Shown here: positions 29,152-38,112 of the stretch, in pieces | Layout of the letters: each line of letters starts with the position of its first letter | Numbering within the stretch: position 1 is the first letter of the stretch | DNA from: Wolbachia endosymbiont (group B) of Eucosma cana | GTDB lineage: Bacteria; Pseudomonadota; Alphaproteobacteria; Rickettsiales; Anaplasmataceae | DNA length: 64,000 nt | Assembly: GCF_947250645.1 (NCBI RefSeq) | Contig: NZ_OX366334.1 | Coordinates: 248,001 to 312,000, forward strand | Direction of reading: 5' to 3' | Notes under the pieces: generated by a model | The model's database searches: none | Seen by the model: only the letters and a program-made list of their open reading frames with translations | Told to the model about the DNA's origin: nothing | Made by a program: the position numbers and the translations under genes

Positions 29152-29221
29152 ACTTTTACCCCTTTACCTTCCTACTCGGATCAACCATTTTTTTTTGGTC
29201 TAGTTTATGGGGTGCATTATA

Positions 29222-29427
29222 AGTTGAAGCATAGACTTCGTGGCGTACATGTTGCCGTCCACTTCCGCCTAACAAGTATAGTGCGGCTTGGCTACAATAT
29301 AAATTAGCCATATCAGACCGCGGAGAGAACCATGGAAGCATGCTATTTTTAATTTATATCAAGGATTATGGAGGAAATATGCTATTTTGATCTATGTGAA
29401 AATTATTGTTGACTTGTACGCAATTAG
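29222..29427 (+). mobile_element. 3' end fragment of an IS110-type element
   Basis: This segment matches the 3' non-coding end of IS110-type copy B (47774-47980), including the GGCTA/TAGCC hairpin and the terminal CAATTAGAGAAC. The transposase part that should precede it has been replaced by the IS3-type element. It is a third, fragmentary copy of the family. Confidence 0.75.
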
Positions 29428-29994
29428 AGAACCTTAGTCGCACTTTGCCAACGTCGTGATGACATTACGCAAATGAGAGTTCAAGAGAAATGTAGATTAG
29501 CAGCACCTGAAAACGACTATATAAAAGAAAGTTGCCAAAAGGCTGTTGACTTTTTTAACAATCAGATAAATGAACTCAACGATTCTATACAAAAAATTAT
29601 TGATGGAAATCCAGAGTTACAAAAGCGCCAAAAAATCATAAGAACAGTACCAGGAATAGGTATAAAATTATCTCAAGACTTTGTGTGTCTGATGCCAGAG
29701 CTTGGCCATTTAAACAAAAAAGAGGTTGCAAGTCTCGCTGGAGTTGCACCGCATCCAAAAGAAAGTGGAAAAACTATTGGCTACAGAAGAATAACGGGTG
29801 GTAGAAGTAATGTCCGTAGAAAGCTTTTTACGGCTGCAATGGCTGCTGCAAAGTCCAAATCTGCACTTGGTGCCTTTTATTCTAAGCTTGTTGAAAGTGG
29901 CAAGAAGAAGATGGTAGCTATAACAGCTCTAATGCGTAAAATTATAGTTATTGCCAATGCCAGGCTTAAAGAAGCAATTAATTTGCATATTTAA
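29428..29994 (+). pseudogene. C-terminal half of another IS110-family transposase
   Basis: The frame is open from about 29428 to the stop at 29994 and encodes the Transposase_20 half: RTVPGIGIKLSQDF, SLAGVAPHPKESGKTIGYRR, and a basic C-terminus (IIVIANARLKEAINL). The N-terminal DEDD half is missing. It differs from the IS110-type transposases at 30556 and 46669, so it comes from a different subfamily. Confidence 0.8.
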
Positions 29995-30227
29995 AATTTA
30001 CACAGCAGTAACTGAAATGGGTCAATGAATATTGTGAATAAGTTCTCTAATTGCATAAAAGTCAACAATAATTTTTTGTATCATGAAAAATATTTTTTGA
30101 TGTAAAATTCAGCTCTAATACAACCTTTTATTTATTATTGTATTATCTTATTCAATCAAAAGAGGTTTTATTGGCAATAAAAACATCAACACTAATTTCC
30201 AATTAATCTCTTTTAAACTATGTAGCC

Positions 30228-30286
30228 AATGAATATGTGGATAAATACGTCCACACAAACTTAAAGTATTTATCCACATATTCATT
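30228..30286. repeat. 59-bp hairpin repeat inside IS110-type copy A
   Basis: Perfect 21-bp arms enclose the loop GTCCACACAAACTTAAA. It lies in the 3' non-coding part of IS110-type copy A. Compared with the other copies, the stem differs at positions that are changed on both arms. Confidence 0.85.
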
Positions 30287-30349
30287 AAGCTTATAAAAAC
30301 TAAGGTATCATTCTTTTCCTCTATAGTCTTAATGATTTTACATAAGTTA

Positions 30350-30480
30350 AAAGTAGCATGCTTCCATTGTTCTCTCCGCGGTCTAATATGGCTAATTTAT
30401 ATTGTAGCCAAGCCGCACTATACTTGTTAGGCGGAAGTGGACGGCAACATGTACGCCACGAAGTCTATGCTTCAACTTAT
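30350..30480 (-). ncRNA. Candidate bridge-RNA region of IS110-type copy A
   Basis: This segment lies 3' of the transposase stop and is conserved in copy B (47770-47890) and the fragment (29225-29345). It has a GGCTA/TAGCC hairpin whose loop differs from copy B, and a conserved CCGC-TAACAAGTATAGT-GCGG hairpin. IS110-family elements are known to encode a bridge RNA in a non-coding end; the 3' position fits the IS1111-type arrangement. Transcription is not shown. Confidence 0.4.
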
Positions 30481-30555
30481 CCTCTTGCTTATCCCTTCCA
30501 TCGGCATTGCTATCTTTACTTTCAGTAAAATTATCGTTTTATACTTCTTTAGTGT

Positions 30556-31575
30556 TTATTGATAGCAAAACTCTTTTCTATCGATTAGCATCTTGTGCAT
30601 AATCACGGCTAATTTTCTTGCTACTGCAACAATTGCTTTTTTCATGCCCTTTTTCTTTTTAAGCTTCAATCCCCAGCTTCTTAATTTAAATGTCCTTTTA
30701 CATTTTACCAGTAAGACCTGCGCGGCTTCATATAACATATTCCTACAGTCCACTGGTCCCATTTTTGATATACTTCCGTGTCGATCAATCTCACCAGAAG
30801 CGTACTGTCTTGGACTTAATCCCATATAGGCTCCAACTGTATAAGATGTTTCAAACCTATGCAGATCATCTATTGCAGCTTTATATGTCATTGCTACTAT
30901 AATACCAACTCCTGGAACAGTAGTTAATAATTTACAATCCTCATCTTTTTTGCTTTGTTCTGAGAGCATTTTATCAAGTTTTCTTGTTGATTCTTCTATT
31001 ATTTCTAAACTATGTACTAATGATTCAATTGAGGTTTGGCTAATTTCATCTAGATTATTAACCATTTCTTGCACTTTTAAAGCAAAGTTTGCAGAACTAA
31101 GACGTTGATTAACTTTTATCCCGTATATTTTCAGTAATCCCCTTATTGTTCCCGCAATTTGCTCTCTGCAACGTATTAATTGTCTTCTGCTTCCAAGTAT
31201 TATTTTAACCTGACAAGCTTCGTCTGATTTTACTAATACCTCCTTAAATAGCCCAACTCTCATCATTTGTGCTATGCCTCTTGCATCATTTTTATCATTC
31301 TTATTGATTCTCGCAGATAATGCTGCTGCCATATGCCTTGCATCTACACAAGTTACTGGTAATCCAAGATTCCTCAACTCTTTGCACATCGATATTGATA
31401 ATTGCCCGCTTTCTATTCCTATGGACTCGTATTTTTTGTTTTGACCAAGCAGAAACTCAGCTATTGCACTGCTTTCACTTGCAACAACCCCTTCTTTAAC
31501 AATTTTTCCTTTCTCATCAATGATACTAATAAAAGTTTCTTTGAGTGAGACATCTAACCCGCTATAATGTTTCAT
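30556..31575 (-). CDS. IS110-family transposase
   Basis: This is an RNA-guided DEDD/serine recombinase family member. The 339-residue protein has the RuvC-like half with GLDVSLKETF, IGIESGQLS, CVDARHMAAA and NKNDKNDARG supplying the acidic residues. The Transposase_20 half has LLTTVPGVGI and GAYMGLSPRQYASGE. No stop or frameshift interrupts it, so it looks functional. Its 3' non-coding region is unusually long because of an inserted hairpin repeat. Confidence 0.93.
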   Translation of the reverse strand: MKHYSGLDVSLKETFISIIDEKGKIVKEGVVASESSAIAEFLLGQNKKYESIGIESGQLSISMCKELRNLGLPVTCVDARHMAAALSARINKNDKNDARGIAQMMRVGLFKEVLVKSDEACQVKIILGSRRQLIRCREQIAGTIRGLLKIYGIKVNQRLSSANFALKVQEMVNNLDEISQTSIESLVHSLEIIEESTRKLDKMLSEQSKKDEDCKLLTTVPGVGIIVAMTYKAAIDDLHRFETSYTVGAYMGLSPRQYASGEIDRHGSISKMGPVDCRNMLYEAAQVLLVKCKRTFKLRSWGLKLKKKKGMKKAIVAVARKLAVIMHKMLIDRKEFCYQ

Positions 31576-31860
31576 GAGACTACTCCTACTGTAAAAGTTT
31601 AAATTATTCTTGAAGAACTAATTCATTGAATTTGTTACTTCGTGCTAAAATAATGGAGTATGTCTCTCCATCATTCAATAGCAATTACAGTATGTACGCT
31701 CACACAGACTTAAAGTACTTATTCACAATATTCATTGAGGCAGTAGCTGTTTGACATAAAATTCTATTTCTACGACAAACGGGTTTTTATTGCCCACATG
31801 ATTGAACAAAGTTATAGAATTACACAAATAAAAAATTTTTAAAAAAACATAGTTGATAAA

Positions 31861-32053
31861 AAAAAGATTAGAAAAAAGTGCAGCGCACATACGACAGAGA
31901 TTAAGTATACGTGTATACACTGAAGAAGATACGCTACGCTTTTTGATTAAAAATTTGACTGAAAAGTCTGCAGACAAAGATAGATTTTGAGCTCTTAAAA
32001 TATCTCTAACTGTAATTATAATCAGATTTAAAATATATGGAAGCAATTTTTTA
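31861..32053 (-). pseudogene. Decayed gene fragment, dispersed repeat copy B
   Basis: This is the partner of 6494-6692. The minus-strand frame is open here and encodes DILRAQNLSLSADFSVKFL followed by KKRSVSSSVYT; the upstream part is lost. This copy is better preserved than the first. The parent family is not recognised. Confidence 0.5.
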
Positions 32054-32133
32054 CATTCCCTTATCATTTGTTACTTTTCTATTTCTTGCTTTATTCTTTT
32101 CTTTTTTCCCTTTCAAGACAGGTTCTAAGAAAT

Positions 32134-32162
32134 TTGAATTAATGCGAAAAATATGCTATAAT
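32134..32162 (+). promoter_or_regulatory. Sigma-70-type promoter for the 320-aa gene
   Basis: TTGAAT at 32134-32139 and TATAAT at 32157-32162 are separated by 17 bp and end 31 bp before the ATG at 32194. Confidence 0.6.
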
Positions 32163-32193
32163 TAAAGCATAGGTTAGTACGGATAGATCAGTT

Positions 32194-33156
32194 ATGACAG
32201 GAATACCAATTTCACAATCAAAGAATCAGGAACCTTCGAAGCCACCTGTTCAGGCGGTGGAGAAAAATGAGATGGTCCTCAAGGAGGAACATAGGGTAAT
32301 TTATGATGACTTTGTGAAAGTGCTACAAGATAAGGCCAAAGAGAATCAAGGAATAACTAATGCTTTCATATCAGTTTATAAGGACATACTACTTAATAAT
32401 GTCAATCCGGAAAAAATAAGACCACTCAGTGAAGAGAATTTTTGTCAGTTTTTACTTTCTATATTTAAAGAAGTTAGAGAGAAAAAATTGGCTGGAGAGG
32501 AAGATAGTAAAGTAAAGCAAGTAGTAGAGGCATGCTTAGATGATATACGTGGTACAGAAGCTAAAGATTCACTAATAAAACTTGTTGGGTTACCATTGGG
32601 AATAAAAATAGACCCGAAAAATATTTCTGGCTCCTTTATGGAAGGAGTGAAAGAAAAAATACCATTTTTAGGTGGGGATAAAAAAGAGGATGATGAACCA
32701 CCACTTAGTGATCAGGAGATGGTAACAAAGTGCTTACGTAAGGTTTTTCTTCCTATTCTTTTTTCAATTGCTTCAATATTAATTTTTGGTCCTACTACAC
32801 TTGCAATAGTTGCTGCTGTTATTGGTACAATATTTGCCGTAAAGGGAGGAGTTGAGGTTCTTTTTTCAAATAACAAAAAAGGTACTTTATATGATCCTAG
32901 TTCACAAGATAAAGATGATACAGAAAAGAGAGCAAAATTGAATGAAAAAATTTGCAAGGGTATTGATGATATTTTAAAAACCGAAATTAAAGAAATTCCT
33001 GAACAAATTTCTCAGGGAGACGGAGAGAATAAACAGCATTTTGCTTCTGAGCGAGTTTGCAGTCCACGAAAAGAAACACCTGCTACCCTTAAACAACCTA
33101 CTTTAGATCAGCCAGCTAAAAGTACAGGACAGCAAACAGATTTACCAAATATGTAA
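32194..33156 (+). CDS. Hypothetical membrane protein, 320 aa
   Basis: I do not recognise this protein. Residues 1-170 are polar and helical. A membrane hairpin follows at about residues 182-222 (VFLPILFSIASILIFGPTTL and AIVAAVIGTIFAVKGG), then a charged, proline-rich tail. There is no signal peptide. It has its own promoter and converges on xth. The layout (soluble N-domain, glycine/alanine-rich hairpin, disordered tail) is shared in general terms with the proteins at 34880 and 41485. Confidence 0.75.
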   Translation: MTGIPISQSKNQEPSKPPVQAVEKNEMVLKEEHRVIYDDFVKVLQDKAKENQGITNAFISVYKDILLNNVNPEKIRPLSEENFCQFLLSIFKEVREKKLAGEEDSKVKQVVEACLDDIRGTEAKDSLIKLVGLPLGIKIDPKNISGSFMEGVKEKIPFLGGDKKEDDEPPLSDQEMVTKCLRKVFLPILFSIASILIFGPTTLAIVAAVIGTIFAVKGGVEVLFSNNKKGTLYDPSSQDKDDTEKRAKLNEKICKGIDDILKTEIKEIPEQISQGDGENKQHFASERVCSPRKETPATLKQPTLDQPAKSTGQQTDLPNM

Positions 33157-33164
33157 GAGGTCTT

Positions 33165-33947
33165 TTATTGTTTTATAACACATACAACAGGAGTATGATC
33201 AGATGGGTTTTCTAGTTTACGCAACCTATCATCTATGTAACATGTTTCCAATTTATCTGCAGCTTGTGGCGATAGCAGCATATGATCTATTCGCATTCCT
33301 TGATTGTTTCTGAGTGAATTACCTTGATAATGCCACCAAGTGAATTGTTGTAAGTTGAGGTGAGATATTCTAAATGCATCTTTAAAACCAAGATTCAAGA
33401 TCGCTCTTAATTTCTCACGCTCTTTTATATGAAAGCACACTTGGCCATTTAATAAATTTGAATCAAAAACATCAATTTCATCCAGTGCAACATTATAATC
33501 GCCAGCTATAATAGTTAACTCTTCATTTTTCAACAAAGTGCCCATCCTTTCATATAGGTTATCAAAAAACTTGAGTTTATACTCAAAAGTATGAGAGTCT
33601 GGGCTTTGACCGTTTGGAACGTATACACTTCCTACCCTTACCTTATTATTGGTGTGTTTTATCACACACTCTATATAACGTGCTTCTTGATGACTCTCTA
33701 CAATATCAATTTTAAACTTCTCCAGTATTGGATATTTAGATAAAACACAAACACCATTTCTTGCAACCTGTCCATAGACAGCATATTCATATCCTAATTC
33801 TTCTATCTCTGCATAAGGAAATTGCTCTTCTGTACATTTTATCTCTTGCAGCAAAACTATATCTATCTGACTATCAACTATAAAACTACAAAGTTGGTTA
33901 ATTCTTTTACGTATGGAGTTTACATTCCAAGTTGCAATCTTTAGCAT
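33165..33947 (-). CDS. xth: Exodeoxyribonuclease III
   Basis: This is an apurinic/apyrimidinic endonuclease of base excision repair. The 260-residue protein has all family motifs: ATWNVNSIRKR, LLQEIKC, YAVYGQ, GDYNVAL, FTWWHYQGNS, RIDHMLLS and SDHTPV. The ATG at 33947 overlaps the hemD stop as TGATG, which supports this start over a TTG two codons upstream and suggests translational coupling. Confidence 0.95.
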   Translation of the reverse strand: MLKIATWNVNSIRKRINQLCSFIVDSQIDIVLLQEIKCTEEQFPYAEIEELGYEYAVYGQVARNGVCVLSKYPILEKFKIDIVESHQEARYIECVIKHTNNKVRVGSVYVPNGQSPDSHTFEYKLKFFDNLYERMGTLLKNEELTIIAGDYNVALDEIDVFDSNLLNGQVCFHIKEREKLRAILNLGFKDAFRISHLNLQQFTWWHYQGNSLRNNQGMRIDHMLLSPQAADKLETCYIDDRLRKLENPSDHTPVVCVIKQ

Positions 33948-34654
33948 CAACAATCCTTATTAATTATATCAATTAAACTCTCCCCTGTAGGCAACCTCGA
34001 TGTTATAATTTTTTTCCACTTGATTAACTTTAAACTATCAGCAATGTTTTTACTCATGGTATATGCAACTGTATTATTCATCACAGGAGATAGCCCACTT
34101 TTTAGAACTAATGAACAAAATACCCTTGCAGTTTGTGAGGAAAAAAAAGCAATGCTATCAATTTTACCGTCCAATAGTAAATTTTTACACCTATTAGTTA
34201 GACTCCTTTTAGTAATTGTTTTATAGAGTACAACTTCTCTTACGTTAAAACCTTCTTCAGATAATCTTTTTTTTAGGTCACATGATACTTCTTGTCCCCT
34301 TATATATAAGAACTTTATTGCATTTGAATAATGAGATTTTATGAATGATATCAGACCATCAACGTTGCTGTCTGCTGAGATTATATCGGAAAATCCCAAA
34401 TTTTTTGCAGCCTGCATAGTTGAATTACCAACTGTAATAATCGAAAAGTTATCCTCTTTGCATATTTGACTGAAAGCCTTTACACTGTTTTTACTTGTAG
34501 ATATCACAACGTCAAATTCATACGTAGATATATCAGGATTTAAGTACTTTATTGTGAATACTGGCTCTATAAAAACTTTGTATCCATATTTTTTTAGCGT
34601 GCTTCTTGTGCTCAACGAATCTAATAAAGGCCTTGTCAATAAAATAGACTTCAT
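33947..34654 (-). CDS. hemD: Uroporphyrinogen-III synthase
   Basis: The enzyme closes hydroxymethylbilane to uroporphyrinogen III in haem synthesis. The 235-residue protein is divergent, as is normal for the family, but shows ILLTRPLLDSLST at the N-terminus, the conserved FDVVISTSKNSVKAF and ITVGNSTMQAAKNLGF, and IAFFSSQTARVF near residue 170. Its stop overlaps the xth start by one base pattern (TGATG), so the two form a transcription unit. Confidence 0.85.
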   Translation of the reverse strand: MKSILLTRPLLDSLSTRSTLKKYGYKVFIEPVFTIKYLNPDISTYEFDVVISTSKNSVKAFSQICKEDNFSIITVGNSTMQAAKNLGFSDIISADSNVDGLISFIKSHYSNAIKFLYIRGQEVSCDLKKRLSEEGFNVREVVLYKTITKRSLTNRCKNLLLDGKIDSIAFFSSQTARVFCSLVLKSGLSPVMNNTVAYTMSKNIADSLKLIKWKKIITSRLPTGESLIDIINKDC

Positions 34655-34826
34655 TCTGGTTTATTTCGCTAGCAGTAAAATGATATCCCTTATACACAAA
34701 TTATTGAATAAAAATTTTATTTTTCAAGTTTCTTGCATAACCTAGAAAAAAAGGCAAGAGAAACTCAATAATTGGCCCAGTGCTAGAAAACTGATCTTAA
34801 ATAAGCGAACATTTTGATCAAATGGA

Positions 34827-34859
34827 AAAAGGATGTTACTCATTGAGTAACATCCTTTT
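34827..34859 (-). terminator. Rho-independent terminator after the 34880 gene
   Basis: A perfect 15-bp stem (34827-34841 with 34845-34859) has a 3-nt loop. The A/T-rich base of the stem gives a T-run on the minus strand. It lies 20 bp 3' of the minus-strand stop at 34880. Confidence 0.85.
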
Positions 34860-34879
34860 AGAATGATAAGCGGTTTTGT

Positions 34880-36421
34880 TTATCCTTTACTAGGCTCAGC
34901 TTTTTGTTGAACAGATTCTACGTTTGGTTGATCTACAATCGCACGTCGTTTTGCCAACTTCTCAGTGAGCTCTTCCGTAACTCCTAGACCAAATCTTGTT
35001 TCTTGAGAAGGACTGTGTCTTTGTGGAGTAGAAGAACTTGGTGAATTGAACCCACTATCAGAATTACGACGGTAACTGGCAAAGCTAGAAGTTGTAGCAG
35101 TACTGTCAGTGCTTAAAGAACCCATTGAATTGCTTCTTGGCGATTTCTCCGGAGCAACATAAAAACGGCTATTTCCTATCTCCGCAGATTGTATCTGATC
35201 CAACTCAGAATCTTGATATCTTATATAAGTAACTTCCTCTGGCTTTTTGCTACCTTTTGACGAGAACATCCTACCAAAGAATGAAGTAGGTGCTTTTACT
35301 TCCTTGTGCTCACTAGGGTTTAACAACTCCGCTTCGCTGCTAGTAGTGCTGTAACTACTTAAAGAATTCATTGAACTACTTCCTGATAAGCTATTTTCCA
35401 GTGAATTCATAGAACTTGCTTTATGCCTTTTTGCTAACTTATTAAGCCTTTCTAAAGTATTAAAACGAGTATGCTCTTCCTTGCATTCTCTAATAACTTC
35501 CTTAATCTCATTATGATGTTCAGAAAAAATTTCATATAGGCTGCTATTATCTTTAGCTAACAAATGTTGCAACTTCTTAGCATCTAATTTATTGATAAAA
35601 TCTATTTGCTGCTTCAATCGGTTGATCAACTGGTCCTTTTTGGCACTGTGTTGACCATCAACAGAATAAGCTTTCTCTAATATTTTTTCCCCCAGCTTAG
35701 AAAATATTTTCCTAGTTAAAGCAGAGCTATTCACACCTTTGTCTTCAAAAACTTCCTTGACAAACATTTCCTTTACACTATTAAAACTTCTCGTTTTTTC
35801 TTTTGTTTTCAAAATAACAGTTTGATCTTCATTACCTATTGAATATGCGATGCCATCTAAACTAGACATGCTTGCACCACTATCACTCATCTTCCTTCCA
35901 AGGTTTTGAATGTTATCCCCCATTTTTCTTAATGTAGAGCTAGCTCTCTCTTGTGTTGCCTGTTTTACAGAACTTGCAGTTTCTTTTACCGAATTCTTGG
36001 CATATACAGCACCATCTTTGATTTTTCCGCCAATATGCTTCGCTCCTTCAACTGTTTTTTCTGCTGACCATTTGAGTCCTTTATATCCAGATAGAACTGC
36101 TTTTACAGCAACTTTCGCAGCGAAAAATAAAGTAAGACCAACTATAGCACCTGGTATAGCAAGCGTTGCACCAACTGCCAAAAGTGGTAGCACTGCTGCA
36201 AATAATCCACTTGCTGTACCTACTACAAGAGCCTGATCTCCTTTTTTCATCTTGGAGAATTCTGTATCTCCTTTTAACAAGTCAGTAATTCTTTCCTTTA
36301 GTTTTTTAGAATCATGAACAATATCTGCACTTAATGAATCTTTCATAATTGTACTAACACCAAAATTATCTTGTTGAGCTTCAACAGGACGTGAGTTAGA
36401 TTTTATTGCACTAGGTAACAT
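34880..36421 (-). CDS. Hypothetical effector-like protein with membrane hairpin and Ser-rich tail
   Basis: I do not recognise this 513-residue protein. A long glycine/alanine-rich hydrophobic region lies at about residues 62-110 (TASGLFAAVLPLLAVGATLA onwards), then an amphipathic stretch (GAKHIGGKIKDGAVYAKNSV), a helical middle, and a low-complexity serine-rich tail (SMNSLENSLSGSSSMNSLSS). It ends in AEPSKG. The ATG at 36421 is chosen because GTGAGG lies just before it; the longer frame would start on that GTG. The neighbour at 36612 ends in TPSKG, so the two may share a sorting or secretion tail. Confidence 0.75.
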   Translation of the reverse strand: MLPSAIKSNSRPVEAQQDNFGVSTIMKDSLSADIVHDSKKLKERITDLLKGDTEFSKMKKGDQALVVGTASGLFAAVLPLLAVGATLAIPGAIVGLTLFFAAKVAVKAVLSGYKGLKWSAEKTVEGAKHIGGKIKDGAVYAKNSVKETASSVKQATQERASSTLRKMGDNIQNLGRKMSDSGASMSSLDGIAYSIGNEDQTVILKTKEKTRSFNSVKEMFVKEVFEDKGVNSSALTRKIFSKLGEKILEKAYSVDGQHSAKKDQLINRLKQQIDFINKLDAKKLQHLLAKDNSSLYEIFSEHHNEIKEVIRECKEEHTRFNTLERLNKLAKRHKASSMNSLENSLSGSSSMNSLSSYSTTSSEAELLNPSEHKEVKAPTSFFGRMFSSKGSKKPEEVTYIRYQDSELDQIQSAEIGNSRFYVAPEKSPRSNSMGSLSTDSTATTSSFASYRRNSDSGFNSPSSSTPQRHSPSQETRFGLGVTEELTEKLAKRRAIVDQPNVESVQQKAEPSKG

Positions 36422-36611
36422 TTTTAACCTCACTATTAATTAAATATACTAATATTGTATATATCTGATTCTTAAGTTAGGGTTAATTCATCTAACAATG
36501 TCCACTTACTCTCAAATGATTTTACTTGATGTGTTTTTTTGAAAGCACAGAAAATTAGTGATTGTTGCAATATAATATCTCGTTTGGACTGGCTATAGCT
36601 GAAGCAAAAAC

Positions 36612-38081
36612 TCATCCTTTTGAAGGAGTAGATTTTTCTGGAACCTTAGCAGGGGTTGATTTTGGATCTGATAATTCTGTATTTACCTTAGTTGGCTCTA
36701 ATGGAATTCGCTGCTCTTCTGGTTTATCGTCTGGAATTGGAACAGGCCAATCCATAATGTTTTGTGGTATGTTTGTTCGAGCTTCTTCTTCCTTAGCCTC
36801 TTTTTGATCTGTTGAAGATGATGCATCAACACCTGCATTTGTACCTTGGTCTTGTGTTTTAGGAACTGTAGTTTCGTGATCACTTGCCTCTATTCCTCTA
36901 CTTTTATATTCAACTTCAGTTTGAGTTGAGATAGCTGCCAGATCTTTTTCCTGCTGTAATATGTCCTGCAATTTCTCTAGAGCTTCTTTAACAGACTTCA
37001 GCTCTTCTTGTAACATACCCTCCTTTGCCTTAAACTGTTGTTTAAGCTTATCTATTTCTTCATTCGTATTTATCTCACTCATCTCATCTGCAAGTGATTT
37101 TCCAGATTCAAGTTGCCAAATTTCCCTCTCTAAATTTTCATTTCTTTTTTTTAGTTCATTGAATTCTTGAGACAATTGTTTCAGCTCTTTAGTCAATGTA
37201 TTGTTTTTCTCTTTTGCTTCCGTCAATTGTTCTGCCAACTGCCTTTCATGATTATCCTTTGAACCTTCTGCCAATATTCTCTTTAGATCATTTTCCAAAT
37301 TTGCATTCTTTCTTTCTAGTGCACTTAACTTGGCTTCACTTTGCTCCAATTTTTTCTGTAGTTCCTCATTTGTTCTATTTGTTGACTGAACCTCACTTTT
37401 TTTATCTTTCAATTGATTAATTAAATTTGTTATTCTAGCATTTTTATTTTTTTGACTTTGTTCTAGTGTGCTTACCTTTCGTTCTAATTGCTTAATGTCT
37501 TGATCCTTTTCAGCTAACTCTTTTTCCTTTCTTTTCAATTCATCTTTAAGTCTTGTGACTTCTTTTTCCAAATCTTGCTTTTCCTTGGTTAATTTATTTA
37601 GTTCCTCATCACCTTCTTCTGTTATCCTTGTATTATGTTTTTTTAACTTTGCGCTTTGCTCCTTGAGATATGTGTTTTCTTCCTCTAATTCCCCTATTCT
37701 ATCCTCTAACTCATTTCCTTCTTGTTTGTTCTCTTCTTCATCAAACGTGTTGCTCTCAAATGTTTCATCTTCACCATTAAATTCACTACTAATAGACAAA
37801 GAACTTCTGCGTGAAGAAGGTGTACTAAGAGAAGAATACCCACTGCTACTTGGTATAGGTGACTGCAGTGAATCTTTTGTAAATGTTTCCTCTGCTGGTG
37901 TTTGCTGATTGTTCACACTTTTGCCCATGTCAGTAAAAGCTTGATGCAGAGTTTTTCCGTTGATAAAAACTTCTTTATTCTGCTCAACTAATTTTAATAC
38001 CTCTTCTGGGTCAGTTATTTCTCCAAATTTTGGTTCATCAATCACTCTTTTTATGCCCTTAGAACTTACTTCTACAGTCAT
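36612..38081 (-). CDS. Hypothetical long coiled-coil protein
   Basis: I do not recognise this 489-residue protein. Residues about 1-100 form a short domain and a Ser-rich linker (SSGYSSLSTPSSRRSSLSIS). Residues about 120-385 are an almost unbroken charged heptad region, so a long coiled coil is expected. The tail is proline-rich and ends in TPSKG, like the protein at 34880. There is no good ribosome binding site before the ATG at 38081, which lies 31 bp after the upstream gene's stop. The codons just upstream read NSIDCS in frame, so the true protein may extend upstream through a frameshift into the 38113 frame. Confidence 0.75.
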   Translation of the reverse strand: MTVEVSSKGIKRVIDEPKFGEITDPEEVLKLVEQNKEVFINGKTLHQAFTDMGKSVNNQQTPAEETFTKDSLQSPIPSSSGYSSLSTPSSRRSSLSISSEFNGEDETFESNTFDEEENKQEGNELEDRIGELEEENTYLKEQSAKLKKHNTRITEEGDEELNKLTKEKQDLEKEVTRLKDELKRKEKELAEKDQDIKQLERKVSTLEQSQKNKNARITNLINQLKDKKSEVQSTNRTNEELQKKLEQSEAKLSALERKNANLENDLKRILAEGSKDNHERQLAEQLTEAKEKNNTLTKELKQLSQEFNELKKRNENLEREIWQLESGKSLADEMSEINTNEEIDKLKQQFKAKEGMLQEELKSVKEALEKLQDILQQEKDLAAISTQTEVEYKSRGIEASDHETTVPKTQDQGTNAGVDASSSTDQKEAKEEEARTNIPQNIMDWPVPIPDDKPEEQRIPLEPTKVNTELSDPKSTPAKVPEKSTPSKG

Positions 38082-38112
38082 GCTACAATCTATGCTATTG
38101 CCTTTAGAATCC

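Larger units (their letters stand above)
27930..29217 (-). mobile_element. IS3-type element, copy B, intact
   Basis: The 1288-bp element has terminal inverted repeats (GGGGTGCAT at 29209-29217; ATGCACCC at 27930-27937) and a TATA target duplication (27926-27929, 29218-29221). The inferred protein sequences of orfB are identical to copy A, so both copies are recent. It separates the recombinase remnant from an IS110-type end fragment. Confidence 0.92.
30042..31695 (-). mobile_element. IS110-type element, copy A
   Basis: The element runs from ACATACTGTAATTG (31695 downwards) to CAATTAGAGAAC (ending at 30042). Ends were placed by comparison with copy B and by the hairpin repeat that it interrupts. 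There are no terminal inverted repeats, as expected for the family. It contains one transposase gene, a long 3' non-coding region and a complete hairpin repeat inside it, so it is about 220 bp longer than copy B. Confidence 0.8.
30024..31736. repeat. Hairpin repeat split by an IS110-type element
   Basis: The left arm (30024-30041) and the loop plus right arm (31694-31736) together rebuild one copy of the hairpin repeat with perfect 22-bp arms including GTAC and loop GCTCACACAGACTTAAA. Everything between them is the IS110-type copy A. Confidence 0.75.

Noticed and set aside
19765-31736. Hairpin repeats considered as a CRISPR array
   Set aside because: The copies are dispersed singly, with no regular spacers and no cas genes in the window.
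36961-37908. Several plus-strand frames rich in S, F and L opposite the coiled-coil gene
   Set aside because: They are the complement of lysine- and glutamate-rich codons in the real minus-strand gene.
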